Assembly (NCBI RefSeq): GCF_030247195.1 | Contig: NC_080670.1 | Coordinates: 28,289,497-28,353,496 of the forward strand | Direction: 5' to 3' | Length of the DNA stretch: 64,000 nt | Source: Topomyia yanbarensis | Lineage: Eukaryota > Arthropoda > Insecta > Diptera > Culicidae | Shown: positions 25,495 to 37,588 of the stretch, piece by piece | Layout: each line of letters starts with the position of its first letter | Numbering within the stretch: position 1 is the first letter of the stretch | Translations under genes and position numbers: made by a program | Notes under the pieces: model-generated | The model's input: only the letters and a program-made list of their open reading frames with translations | What the model was told of the DNA's origin: nothing | Databases searched by the model: none

Positions 25495-25640
25495 TACCGC
25501 TCATTGGACGAGCATGTTGCTCGTGTGGTAAGCGAGCACCCACTGATACAAAACAAGCTCGCGTGACCTGTATATATAACATTCCCGTATGTAATGAAAC
25601 GCTTGCATGCTCCTTTTTGACGGCTTTGCGTGGGATATGC
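25495..25640 (-). promoter_or_regulatory. H4-type histone promoter relic
   Basis: Upstream of the H4 pseudogene, the minus strand shows in order GCCGTCAAAA, gtttcattac, a TATA-like ttatatata (about 25575), then 'gtatcagt' and 'cacacgagcaac'. The same ordered blocks recur at about 63015-63145, which suggests conserved histone promoter architecture. Confidence 0.6.
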
Positions 25641-25644
25641 TGGC

Positions 25645-28420
25645 AAATTGCGCATTTTCCTCGCTGTTTCCGAAGGATTTTCTGAAAATCCTTGTTTTGG
25701 TTTATTTATAGTAGTCGCAGTAATTCCGAAATTTAATACGAAATGCGTGCACAAATTTCCGATCAGATAGTGCAAAAATATTGCGATTTCGTACAGTAGA
25801 ACGGAAGATATTCGCATTTCAAATCTGGGAAAATTTCTCAACTGAAATTTTTGAAACGGCACCCCATATTGAAACGTTAGAAGTATTCTACTTCAAAATC
25901 GTATTCATTTTTGTTCTGTTTGCTTTCGTCCATTTCAAGACAGCCAGTTTATAAAAGGAGCAAATGAGTTATTTTAACTCTCCAATCTTTTCCTAATACA
26001 CTAGTTATAACAGTATTTATTACTTGTATGGACTTGTCAGCTTTCAGATTCGTCCAAATCTGAAAAAAATCAGATCCGTTCAGATTTCGAAATATATGTG
26101 TTAGTTGTCAGCTAATATTTGTTGCTGAATTAATACTACAATGTTAGAAGTATTATTCGAACTGCATCATCGGGGATATAACCAAACATGCTTACCATAT
26201 TCTTGAAAAAATATTTACACAGCTAAACTAAAATGATAAGCAGTCAACCGTTTGGCGAAGCTACAACCTGAATAAAGATTTCACGAACAGTACTACTTTC
26301 ATTAGTTGATACCTCAAATCAATCGACCTATCAAATACGTCATTACGAAACAAACCTACTCTGCAATACAGATATTAAATTAGTTTGGCTTGGAAATATA
26401 AATGATTTTTGGCTTTCTTATATACATATTAGGAAATCACTTCAAAAATCGACCTGTTATTTGAGTTCCAGAGGGCCAAGTGTCAGATACTATTCCGTCA
26501 GAAATCCTGCTCAAATGACACAACCGATCCCAACTCGGAATCGGTCGTTTGCTTTGAGTTGGAATTTCTACGAAAGTCATTCGAAAATCCAATTCAAATT
26601 CCAGTTGGGTTTGATTCTTTTTTTACCTTCATTAATTAAGCCGAATTTGGGAACTGTGAGACGAACTCTTAGGAGCATTGAGATGAAATCGGCGGCGCGA
26701 TAGTTACAACTTTGAAATATTTTTAAGTGAAATTGGCGCGAAAGTTTTAGTTTTAAAGCTTCGTAGGTCTTGTGTCTTTATGTAGCAAGCTATGTTTGCC
26801 TAAAACTTCCATTAATTGTTAAATATATTGCAGAATAATCAAACTTTTCCCCAAACGGGCTACTAATGCTGTAGCGGTCATGTCATATTCAGCAATATTT
26901 TTCAAAGTTAGTAGAATCAGCCTGATTTGTTTGCGCCAAGAGTTAGACAACCTACCGTTGATCGACTCTTGCGCAACGCCCTAGCAAATACTCCTCTCCG
27001 CGAGGGGAAGAAATTACATTGCCTGTTGAGATTCTCCTGAAGACGAAAACCATGACGATCCTTCGCTTGGAATGCATGATGGAAAGGGACAGATAGAGCC
27101 AAAGGTTAGCTGACAGAATAAAGCAGCTAGTAGGGTCGTTGATCTCCGAACTTGTCCGAAGAAATTTGCGGGAAAATACGCGCTTCCTGTAAGTTCGTAC
27201 GAAATTACCTTCCCTAATCTGAGGATTAACGCTGCTAGTCCATTTCGTACCAGTCCGCCAAACGTAGTGAAAGTGCGCGTAGTTTGTCCGGTTTAGGTTT
27301 TCCAAATAGGTAAAGTGACGTGATCGTATTCGAATGTTAGGCTAATTACTCTTGTTTCTCCCGTCCAAGTAGAATTCATAGTCGAAGAAGTCGAGAGTGC
27401 GTGCGTAGGAAAGTTTGTGCAAACAAGCTACAGAAGAAGGTAAATGTGCTCAGAGTTAAGTGCCATTGACCTATCACATGTGCTAATGACCCTGTTGCAA
27501 CAGCCAGACGGCAATCTTTCTATTCCGCACAGCGCAACGACGAACGAGAGAAGAGGCAAACAGGACAAGAGGAGCACACGCGCAATTCCAGCAAAGGACG
27601 AATTTGAACCCGGCACCGATACGCCGCCGGAAGGAAGAACGGTTCATCGACAAACCGTTTTCTTCAACCGCCGAAAGATCCTCGCAACTTTTCCGGCAGT
27701 TTAAATCAGCATCAACCAGCATCCAACAACCGCTGGTCAGAAACCGGCGAGACCGATCGATATGATCGCCCGTCATCGAATCAGCCACCGCATCGCAGAA
27801 CGATCGACAGCAGCAGCAGAAACCAACAGCAGCAGATTGGGTGAGTCGTATCGTTCTTGCTAGATAAGAGTGAAGGGTGGCGTCCAGGGAGGACGCCACA
27901 GTGATTTAAGCCGCGAGAGCAATGAACGCTCGAGAAGTCGTCCACGGACGGCGATAGCTAGGGACGCGTCCATGAAGTAGGTTGTGTGTCGGCCATTATG
28001 ATTTAGTTTCGCCATTCAAGAACGCCACACACAACCCTTTGATTAATTAGCCACCCGGGTGCAAAGCGATTGCCGTTGAGCGCTGGAGCCGTGAGGTGAC
28101 GTCACAAAATTTGGAGAAGAGAAAAGCACATTAGCTATGGTCAATGAGCACAAGTAGGGAGAGAACACGCACACAGAAACAGAAGATAGGCCTAGAATTT
28201 TAAAAGTGGAAAAACATAAATATGCAATAGAAACGAAAATCTTTCCGCCTGTAGCGTAAATAAATGTTGTTTAGTCTAAACGTACTAAAATGTTTGTAAA
28301 TCGGTGTAGTACTCCCTCAAGGTTTTAGTCTCGTTTAAGTATGGTTACGTCATTTCGTTCTGTAGTTTTCGTTTTGTTTCACTGTCTTCCGCTTGGCGGA
28401 ATTTGATGAGTGGTGAAAGC
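25645..28420. other. No gene seen
   Basis: 25900-26700 is AT-rich with words shared with about 30650-30860 (tcggaatcggt.gttt.ctttgag). 26900-28100 is more balanced. It holds hairpins such as ggcgtcc-aggga-ggacgcc (27879-27897) and ggttgtgtgt/acacacaacc (27979-28038). It could be an untranslated exon or a retroelement leader, but no protein domain or long terminal repeat pair is visible. Confidence 0.4.
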
Positions 28421-28422
28421 TT

Positions 28423-29404
28423 CGCCACTAGGTGGCGCTATATGCATCGTATTATCACTGAACGTGAAAATAAGAAAGATAATTTAATCGCCTACAAATT
28501 TGTTGAAGACTGCTAGTCAATCCGGCTTTGGTAAAAGAAGTTATTAAACTTTTAACGAAGTGATGTCTGAGTCAGTTTTGTATGGGGCCTAGCAGTGCAT
28601 GATTGTGGATCAGTACTTGATTCGCACGAACAAAACATTTTGGGAAATAATAGTTAGGTTTAGGTCAATAGTATGTTCGGAAGATTTATAGTAAGTAATA
28701 CGAGTCATGTTTTGGTTAGAAAATTTTGGTTCCACATTTTACCGCATAGAGGGCGCCAACACTAACTTTTTAACGGAAAGAGATAGAGATTAGGTATCTT
28801 CCACAAAGTTGTAGAGCAAGCATTTTTAAATAAGTCTTCCGAACATCTCGATATTCTATCTCACTCCTATGAAAAGTTAGTGTTGGCGCCCTCTATGCGG
28901 TTAGAGGTGGAACTAAAATTTTCTAACCAAAACATAACTCGTATTATGTACTACAATTCTTGTGAATATACCTTCAGCTAAATGTAACCATTATCTCACA
29001 AAAATGTATAGTTGGTGGTAATCGAGTACCAATCCACAACTATACGCTGCTAGGCCCCATGCAAAACTGACTCAGACATCACTTCGTTAAAAGTTTAATA
29101 ACTTCTTTTACCAAAGCCGGATTGACTAACAGTCTTTGACAAAGTTGTAGGCAATTAAATTATCTTTCTTATTTTCACTTTTAGTGATAATACGATGCAT
29201 ATAGTGCCACCTAGCGGCGAAAATGCGAGTTAGTGGGTTTTCTCCATGTAAATTGTCGAAAAATCCCATACAAATTTCAGGCACGTTGGTCCGGTAGCTA
29301 GACTTGTCCGATTTGCTTCAAATTTGGAGCAAGTACTCCTGGTGGGACTAGGAATCGACTCAGGCATGGGCCGATAGGGGTCATTTTTTTCCTGTCACTC
29401 TAAT
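28423..29404. repeat. Fold-back repeat, short member of the 39.8-42.0 kb family
   Basis: 28423 to about 28771 and about 28871-29226 are inverted copies around a short loop; 'gagggcgccaacactaact' is repeated inverted at the centre. The right arm extends beyond the left, through 'gtactcctggtgggactagg' to 'cctgtcactctaatg' at about 29404. The outer arm sequence matches that of 39787-41968. The left arm therefore looks truncated. Confidence 0.8.
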
Positions 29405-31009
29405 GCCCATCCTCACACACGCGCCGACCGAAACTTTTTATATTAAGTGGATGCTGATTAATCTCCTCTTGTTTCCCTCATCCGGCCTCACCCCCATCAG
29501 AGTGGCAATTGTCTGCTCTGCTCTGCCCGTCAAGTGTAACGGTTTCCACATCCACTCACATGTGATGATCCCATGTATTATAGGCTGGCAGAACAGGGAA
29601 GTTGATGGCGGTGAGGGAGGGAATTTTTCAAGCAGGGATGCTGATTAGAAGCCGAACATCCCGCACATATACACTAAAAGGGTACATGCAAATCGTACGA
29701 GCATAAATCACAATTAAAAACAAGAACGACCCGACCGGCCGACTTGTTTCAAAGCCTGCTACAACGGGAATGCAGGGGATAATCGAATGTTTGTAATGTT
29801 TCGACATTGTTTCAATCCTGACCCGGCCGGATCAGCAGACGGCAGTTTCGATGGAACGCGACCGAACATTCCGTGACGGGACGGGGTTTCGCGTACGCGC
29901 GCTCGCACTGACTGTGTCGCTAATTGAAAACACTTTAGTTGATTAGTGTTTGTTTATGCAAAAATGTTTTCATTAATTTCGAGTTTTAATTAAATTCACG
30001 ACGAGACTGCTGCTGCGCCGTTGGTCGGACGGAGATTGATCGGTTTACGGCGGGTGCTAGCGATGGATGTGTGTGTGTTTGCTTGTTATAGGTTAGAGAG
30101 AGGGAGTGTCACTGATCGAACAAATTGTATTCGTATTGATGTTTTATTCGGAATACCAATTGTATCCGTCATCTTTCTTCATCAGTTACCAAAAGTATTT
30201 TTGGTAATTGTAAGTTAAGCGATCGGCAGATATCAATACAATGAATACAATCAAAACAATTGAAGGCATCACGTGAAAACGACTTTACCCTATGGAAACC
30301 GTCTAAACAAGTCACGATTATCCGTTTGAGTGCAAACAGTTCCCTTCCAGATTGCTGAGCTATGATGAATGGCATAAAATTAATATTCTAACCACAAAAT
30401 TAACATCTAATTTCAGTTGTTTTTGAATATTCATTTTAGAAACCATGATTTAAAAGCTGACTCGTGTAATGGAATTTTTGACTCTTGATTTCAGTTTTAG
30501 ATTATCATATTCCATCATTTTCTCAATTTTACATTTTACGACATCTTAATCATTCTATCACAGAGAACAGACGTCCATCTTCAGCATTCAACTTGTGTAA
30601 AATCTCTAACGGTTTCGAAGGTAGTTGGGATATCCAAACCAGGTGCGCTACTGTCGTCATGTTATTTTGTGGCTGTTCGACAGAATTGACAGCGGTTATT
30701 CCTCTACCCAGTCAAACTAGTCCGGAACCGGTTCAGACTTCCAGCATGAATTGGAATGCATCAACCGATAGAGTCGGAATCGGTTGTTTTCTTTGAGCAA
30801 GATTCCACACTGAATCCATTCAGGATTTCGAACCGGTTCCGGAATGGATTTGACGGATAGTTGGGATAAGTTGGTTTGGCGACGCTAGTGTTTATCGTAT
30901 ATTAATTCAAAAATATTTAAAAAAACGTGTGTAAACAGTTTTTTAAATATTTTTGTTCGATCATGGATGTCTGTCCTCTGTGATTCTATTTTCAAACAAC
31001 GAGCTCTTT
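29405..31009. other. No gene seen; contains a small palindromic repeat
   Basis: 29400-30100 is balanced, low-repeat DNA. At about 30709-30857 a palindromic repeat has facing 'gtccggaaccggttc' and 'gaaccggttccgga' arms, resembling a small mosquito MITE. No reading frame has a recognisable domain. Confidence 0.45.
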
Positions 31010-31254
31010 TTTTACAATGGAGAAGACATTTACGTACTAGCGCAGTACACGTGCTATTGGTAGGTGTCCAAGCTACCACACGGGGTGTACTGGGGGCGTG
31101 TCGGGCTCGAATGGTGACGCTGCCATTAATACCGACTAAACTCCATTGGGCTCCGCCTTCGTTCCCCCCAGGAACTACCTCTCAGGTATTACTTCTGGGG
31201 TGATGGCTGTACTTGATGTACTCATTCACTCTCGCTCACGCGTTCATACGTCCT

Positions 31255-31500
31255 GTATGAGGCATGCTTGGGTGCTCTCTATCGCACCTTGATTCACTCT
31301 CTAACCCTCCACATGAGGCTGACTTGTGTGCTCACCTTACTCATTCCTTGCTAGGCTTACTTTTGTGCTCGCCTCACCCATACCATGTGAGACTGACTTG
31401 GATGCTCACCCTTTCACTCCTCTGCCACGCCATGAGGCATCGATAGCTAAGTCCCAACATACTACACTACGACCCTCCCGTCTTGACATGAGGCAGTCCA
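31255..31500 (-). repeat. Degenerate tandem repeat in the retrotransposon 3' UTR
   Basis: The words 'catgaggctgactt', 'tgtgctcacc' and 'catgaggca' recur about every 40-60 bp (31258, 31311, 31391, 31429 and 31489). 3' UTR repeats are common in R1-group elements and can help template recognition. Confidence 0.55.
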
Positions 31501-31657
31501 CTTATACGCCTATACACTCACTCTTCTGTCTTGCTTCGGGGTGGCTGGGTTTACCCCTTGCGCGGTTGCCAGTCGCTGCGTCAAACCTGCCTCGGCATGA
31601 ACAGATCATTCACTACCTTTTTTGCGCTTGACCTTTTTCGCTCCAACTAACCAATCA

Positions 31658-34540
31658 CTAGTTAGCCGTGCCCGTCGTCTGTTGCTCAGTTCGCCAGATT
31701 ACCTGTAGCCTACAGGCAATCTGGGTGGTAGCAGCCGAGACTGCGTTCCACTTCTCCACCGATTGACACATCCGCTGAATAAGGGTATCAGGGGTTGTGT
31801 CCCAGCCACAGACGTCGAGCATTGCTCTTCTTTCGACGGCGAACCGAGGACATACGAACAGTATGTGTTCGGCAGTTTCGTCTACACCTGGGCAGTCCGG
31901 GCAGGCTGGGACCTCCGCGTGCCCGAACCTGTGGAGGTACTGTCGGAAACAGCCATGGCCTGACAGGAATTGTGTCAGGTGGAAGTGAACCCACCCAACT
32001 CGATATGCTAGGTATCAGCCGGTGGGTCCACCTACCTTTCGAGGAGTTGTCCCACTCACGCTGCCATCTGGCGACCGAGGTCACCCTGGTGCGCTCGCGG
32101 GCTCCTCTATTTCCACGTAGCTCGAAGCACTCCTCATCTTCCCGAATGACCAGCCCGACTGGCATCATGCTCGCTATCACGCAGGATGCATCGTGTGATA
32201 CCGTGCGGTAGGCAGATATCACTCTGGGGCACATCACGCGGTAGGTACTCTTTAGTTTCTGTAGGTAACTGGTTACCCTCAGTGCTCTTGACCATGACTG
32301 GCCGCCGTACCTGAGGATAGATACGGCAACGTCTGCCAGTAACCTACGTCTACTGGCGCACACCTTTGAGCTGTTGGACATCATCCTCGATTGAGCCGCA
32401 ACAGCAGTCGACGCTCTTTTGCATGTATAGTCGACGTGGCTGCCGAAGGTCAGCTTGTCGTCTATAATGACTCCGAGAAACTTCAGATTCCGCTGTGAGG
32501 TGATCACGACTTCGCCCACATGGATAACTGCATGTTGTGCCGACTTGCGGTTGTTGACGATAACTACCTCCGTCTTATGCTGAGCGAGCTCCAGGCCTCT
32601 CGCGCTCATCCATTCCTCCACCGTGTTGATCGCGTGTTCTGCAGTTAGTTCTACCTCAAGGATTGACTCCCCATAGATCTCCAAGATTACGTCGTCTCAG
32701 AACCCCTGTCATACATGATGTGCCATAGCACCGGGCCTTGGATCGAGCCCTGCGGGACTCCGGCGGTAATTGGAACCCTTTTCTGACCGGCATCGGTCTC
32801 GTATAGCAGTACGCGGTTTTGGAAGTAACTTTCCAGGATCCGGTACAGACCCACCGGTAGGCTAAGCCGGTGTAACGAGAGCGCGATGGCATCCCAGCTT
32901 GCGCTGTTGAATGCGTTCTTCACGTCAAGTGTCACTAACGCGCAGTATCGAAAGCCTCGCCTTTTTCGTTGGATCGCTATCTCGGCAGTATTTATCACTG
33001 AGTTGAGAGTGTCCACTGTGGACTTACCCTTCTGAAAGCCAAACTGGTTGCTTGGCAGGCCGTCCGTACCTTCCGCGTACGGGGTGAGCCTGTTGAGGAT
33101 GATCCTCTCAAGCAATTTGCCAGTCGTGTCGATCAGACAGATTGATCTGTATGCCGATGGGTCTCCTGGCGAGCTCCCGGGCTTCGGCAACAACACCAAT
33201 TTCTGCCTGTTCCATCTATCAGGGAAGCGGCACTCGTCAAGGCATCTCTGCATAGCTGAACATGTTCGGGTTCGCTATGATCGCTGCCTTGAGAGCGCTG
33301 TTTGGAACTCCATCCGGCCCTGGAGCTTTGTTCATTGCTAGGGATTTAGCCACTGCGAGTAGTTCTTCATTCGTCACTGGAGCCACCATTTCGACCGTGC
33401 CCGCACTGTCTCGTAGTGCAGGTGGCCAGGGACTTGTGGCTCGAGACGGGAAGAGTACTTCGATAATCGTTGCCAACCGGTCCGGAGACCGTTCTGGGGG
33501 TGAGGAGCCCCCTTTGGTCTTGGCCATCACAATCCGGTAGGCGTCACCCCACGGATTCGCGTTGGCACTCTCAGGCACACAGGTTGTCGAAACACGCGCT
33601 CTTGCTACTTTTAATGGCCTTGTTAAGGGCCAATTTCGCAGCTCGAAACACTTCACGGCGGTTCTCTCTTGCATCCTCGGTGCGGGCTCTTTGCATCCTA
33701 CGTCTAGCTCTGAGGCAGGCTGTTCGTAGAGCTGCAATCTCGGCACTCCACCAGTATACCGGGCATCTGCCGTTTCTTGGCAGGGTTTTTCTCGGCATAG
33801 TGGCGTCGCACGCGCGTGATAGAACGGCTACCAGCGCATCCCCGCTTAGACTGTCGGTGTTGGCCTCCAGTCCCAGGGCCGCGGTGAAAGCTTCGCTGTC
33901 GAAGTGATTGGACTTCCACCCGCGACAGGGATCTCCCGCCCTCGGAAGCTGCACATCATTGTTGATCCTAAAGCGGATTACCTTCGTCTACCCTCCATTC
34001 CATGCCTGGAACCAGACTCGGGCTGGCAAATGTTACGTCAATCCATGCCTCCACCCCGTGTCTACGGAATGTGCTAGCGGAGTCATTATTAGCTAACACA
34101 GTATCGAGTTTCGCAAGCACCTCCATTAGTGCTTGGCCCCTGCTATTTGTACAGCGGCTGCCCCACTCTACTGCCAGAGCGTTAAAGTCTCCCGCTATAA
34201 CTACCGGTTTCCGGCCCACTAGGTCTGACGAGAGCCTGTCGATCATCTGGTTGAACTGTTCTATGGGCCACCTTGGTGTAGCGTAGCAGCTACAATAGAA
34301 CACACCATTGATCTTGGCAATCGCCACACCCTCGGCGGAGGGGTGTATTCCCTCTTGAACCGGGAACCGTCCCGTTGTACAGATTGCCACCATTCCAGAC
34401 CCGTCCGACACCCAATTGCCGTTGCCGGCAGGGATGCTGTACGGGTCTGATAAGAGGGCGACATCTGTCCTCGACTCCGAGACCGACTGCCACAGCAGCT
34501 GTTGGGCTGCTGCACAATGGTTAGGATTTAGCTGTGTGAC
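31658..34540 (-). pseudogene. ORF2: endonuclease-reverse transcriptase, non-LTR retrotransposon
   Basis: The N-terminal endonuclease shows LNPNHC..A, SDPY and AGDFNA, but the region that should hold the catalytic SDH motif is deleted at about 33966. The RT shows APGPDGVPNSALK, LLPKPG..PGDPSAYR, GFQKGKSTVDT, LDVKNAFNSASWD with the first catalytic Asp, and GVPQGS. The second catalytic box should read F-A-D-D but is F-stop-D-D (TGA at 32697-32699), and about 14 codons just before it are missing. The C-terminal knuckle (CPDCPG...H..C) follows a frameshift near 31985, and the frame ends at TAG 31658-31660. Other frame breaks are near 33580 and 33250. Both the nicking and polymerase activities are destroyed. 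Confidence 0.9.
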
Positions 34541-35805
34541 TCACGGCTTCTTCTTATTTAACTCACCGAAGGGACACGAAGGTCCGCCCATAGCATGATT
34601 ACGGGCTTGCTTCTTAGCGGTGCAGATAAGGCACTTGTGCGCCTTAGTGCAACGCCGCTCCTTATGCCCCTCCTCGCCACAGCGACGACATAGTTTGCTC
34701 CTATCTATGCCTTTGCATTCGTATGCTTTGTGGCCGGATTCAAGGCACCGATAGCACCTATCCACTGAAGGCGGCTGGGGTATACTAATAGGGCATACCG
34801 ACCAGCCGATCTTCAGCTTCCCTTTCTCGGTTACCTTTTTGGCATCCGCCTTCAGTAGCCTGAGGTAGGCTACTTGGGTGCCAGAGGGTCCATCTCTCAA
34901 TCGCACAGAGGCCCGCTCGATTGTGACGTCGCAGTGCTCCTTGACGGCTGCAGAAGCATCTCTCCCGTGTTGGTGCGTCTTACGCTACGCACATCCTGCC
35001 CAAGGGCCGAGAGGCTTTCGGCCGCCTTCATCGATTTAAGGACATCGGCGTATTTGTCCTTGTCGGTTTTTAACCACAAGGCTTCGCCTCTGTCCTTGGC
35101 CTTCTTCGCAGGCCGCGGTACCTCCGGTTTCGGTGCCGGCTTTTTCTTGGTGACCAGCGTCCAGGGGTTTGAGCCCCCCTGCCCCGGTCGTGCCGGGTTG
35201 CTGGTACCATCGCTCTCCACAGCGAGGTCACTCTCGCCCTCGCTTACCTCACCCAGGCGGCGTTTGACCTTGACGGTTGCACGCCGAGTGGTGTCGGTTT
35301 TGGCACCCTCGCCTGGCGACTTCCTAGGGCGCTTCGCGTTCGACGCCGTCTTACGATTGCCCTTGCCTTTTCCCTTCGAGGGGAACTCGGCCGCCGCTTC
35401 GAGCGACGTGGCTGCTCCATAGAAGGTGAAGGCCACTGTCTGAGTGCCTGTATCGACCTTCTCTCTTCCCTCCCTCTTGGAGGCCACTGTCTGGGTTTCT
35501 CTGTCGGACTTCTCCCGACATTCCACCCTCTTGGTATAAGCCTGCTGTTTCTGTCTTGCGACACGAACAGTTTTCCGGAGTTCCAGGAGACTCTGCTTTA
35601 ACTCCTTGCTTATGTTTTGCTTTGCGCTAGTGAACTCGATTATTGAATCGAGCTGCTCCACCACTTTGCGCATCGCGGATAGTGGCCCGTCCAGTGCGTT
35701 GGTAGGGCTATTTCCTACCACTACTGGGGGGTCACTGGTGCTATCAGATGCAGCACTCGTCGCTCCACTACTCTCCCCACGGGGGGGGAGACCTCGCCAA
35801 ACCAC
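34541..35805 (-). pseudogene. ORF1: gag-like nucleic-acid-binding protein with CCHC knuckles
   Basis: The N-terminal part is hydrophilic and Lys/Arg/Ser-rich with a probable coiled-coil stretch (about residues 40-100) and a basic KGKGKGNRK patch. It breaks at about 34950, where a deletion and frame change replace the link to the AVKEHCDV segment. The second part contains SGTQVAYLRLLKADA and three zinc knuckles: C-x2-C-x4-H-x4-C (CYRCLESGHKAYEC), CRRCGEEGHKERRC, and a third, CLIC...H...C. It ends KKKP-TGA at 34541-34543. The product would coat element RNA. The intact version of the deleted link is visible in the fragment at 36208-36590. Confidence 0.85.
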
Positions 35806-36207
35806 CTCTAGCGAAGGGGTTTGGCACCTCCGTTTGTTAACTATAGTTTTTGTTTTTGTTCTCCATATCAGATCCCACGAGTAGCGCGAGAATAAATGTC
35901 CGCCACGCCAGAGCTTCGCATTAGCGTGGTAAGGGACGCTTACTGTGGGGGTTGCCCAGGTACCCCACAGGCTCCGTTAACGATCGAGCATCTTTTTCAC
36001 CCCCTAGATCACTCATCCCTCGGCACGGGTCGCTTCACGCCTTGGAATTGGGGTTATGACCTATCTTGCTTTATGTGGTGACCTCGGCCCAGATCATCAC
36101 AACCATCCTCCTTTACCAGGGCTTGGGACCTGTAGCTCTGGTTCTCAATAATTCCATGTACGTATATTATTACAGACATGCTACTATTGAGATCCGTCAT
36201 TCGCTAG

Positions 36208-36590
36208 CGGAGTTTAGTTTGCTTCTGCCTGTACCCTTACATTCGTACGACTTATGGCCGGACTCAAGGCACCGACAGCACCTATCCACTGAAGGCGGCT
36301 GGGGTATGCTGATTGGGCATACTGCCCAGCCGATCTTCAGTTTACCAATCACGGTAACCTTTTTTGCATCTGCCTTCAGTAGCCTGAGGTAGGCTACTTG
36401 CGTGCCGGAGGGTCCCCCTCTCAAGCGCACAGAGGCCCGCTCAATTGCTACGTCGCATTGTTCCTTGACGGCTGCGACGACATTGTCTGCGGTCGTGAGC
36501 TCGTCCAGTTGTTTACATTGGAGAGTCATCGCCCCAAACGACCTCACCTGGGTGCCTTCATCCAGGACCTCTTGGGCCAAGGCCCTATAG
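36208..36590 (-). pseudogene. Second gag fragment of a related non-LTR element
   Basis: On the minus strand this reads VRSFGAMTLQCKQLDELTT, then AVKEQCDVAIERASVRL, SGTQVAYLRLLKADAKK and the first zinc knuckle CCRCLESGHKSYEC, where it stops. It aligns with ORF1 of the neighbouring element at about 85-90% by eye and retains the segment deleted there. Neither end shows a target duplication. It may be a second insertion or part of a local duplication. Confidence 0.85.
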
Positions 36591-36599
36591 ACTGCACTA

Positions 36600-37513
36600 C
36601 GAGCTCTACAAACTTTCGATCGTCAAACTGTTTATTTTTTTACTGCTTCTACGTTGCTATATTTCTCATTAGTGCAGAACAATTTAGGTAAAAAATATTT
36701 TTTCTCCATTAAAAAGAAAATTGTTTGAACCCATCTTTGCACGTGAAGAGCACAAAACCTATAACTAAATCAGTTATGGAATTTGCGTTTCGACTTCGTC
36801 GCATCAGAATCCGACACAAATTTGGCGACAAAACTAAATAGATCTAAATGCTGGTCGCAGTGGTTCGTCTCCAACAAAAAAAAGCTTGTGCCGGATTGGA
36901 TTTATCGGGAGCTAGCGTCAATCCGGCGCTAGTGTAGCCCGGAGCACTAAGTTAGTGTCGGATTCTGATGAGACGAAGTCGAAACTAATCTGTTTCGGCT
37001 TGTCAACCCTGTTCGACGGTTACAAATTTAGGAGTTAATTTTCTGCTTGCACTTTCCAGTTCACATCTCACTACTGTCAGGTTTTTCGTACAATAATAAA
37101 CAAACTCTGCCCCGCACCTCACTTTGATCAGATTACTATCCAGTCATCGTCGAGTGTCACGCTAATCAACCGCGTTCCGTTGTTGTTGATGATGATGATG
37201 AAGATGACTGGATCACTGGAACCACGTGTGTGTATGTTATTAACGAAAACGTAAAAACCGTGAGAAACCACTTCTAGTTCAGCCTATCCAGCAACTCATC
37301 TTTCATTCATACTGTATATCATTAGCCGTTTTCAGAGATGAGGACTTTTATTTATGAATTCGCTATTTCGATCGTTAGTAGTTAAACGGATGGTTCGCGA
37401 TCGGAACGGATTCCAAATTAACGAGATTTTTTTTTTCAATCCGGTGACCAGTGAATTTCGCCTTTTAGAACAAACTCCGGAAATCGACTGAGGGTCGATA
37501 TCGGATTGTTTGC
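36600..37513. other. Upstream region of the secreted-protein gene; one MITE
   Basis: Apart from the MITE at 36788-36984 this is low-repeat DNA with a short GAT run (37185-37205). It is likely 5' flanking or untranslated sequence of the gene starting at 37589. Confidence 0.45.
36788..36984. mobile_element. MITE with TTTCGACTTCGTC ends, upstream of the secreted-protein exon
   Basis: The left end tttcgacttcgtcgcatcag and the right end, read inward, tttcgacttcgtctcatcag, continue as 'aatccgacac' on both sides. The inner part holds a second small inverted motif (gccggattg/caatccggc). 197 bp, non-coding. It is related at its outer 20 bp to the element at 37821-37970. Confidence 0.75.
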
Positions 37514-37519
37514 TCAGTG
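37514..37519 (+). promoter_or_regulatory. Possible initiator (TCAGTG) of the secreted-protein gene
   Basis: The arthropod initiator core TCAGT lies 75 bp upstream of the ATG at 37589, in an otherwise ordinary 5' flank. No TATA box is obvious at -30. Short-motif evidence only. Confidence 0.25.
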
Positions 37520-37588
37520 TTCTGCGTATACCCGTCGTCGTCGAATCAGTCTTTGCGAGGTGGGGTACTGGTGATTAAAATAAAAGTG

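Larger units (their letters stand above)
31010..36190 (-). mobile_element. Decayed R1-like non-LTR retrotransposon
   Basis: Read on the minus strand the order is: 5' leader (about 36190-35806), ORF1/gag with zinc knuckles (35805-34541), ORF2 with endonuclease and reverse transcriptase (34540-31658), and a 3' UTR to about 31010, where a short T-run (A-run on the element strand) may mark the 3' end. The size of about 5.2 kb and the CCHC knuckle gag with an apurinic-type endonuclease fit the R1/I group. The assignment to R1 rather than a neighbouring clade is from memory of motif wording. Multiple frameshifts and internal deletions make it non-functional. The outer boundaries are approximate. 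Confidence 0.85.

Noticed and set aside
27444..27899. Overlapping frames of 86 and 138 codons on opposite strands
   Set aside because: No family resemblance or splice context. The region has hairpins and could be a leader or UTR, but a protein cannot be supported.
33262..35884. Several long plus-strand frames opposite the retrotransposon
   Set aside because: They are complements of the GC-rich gag and RT codons on the minus strand, where all recognisable motifs lie.
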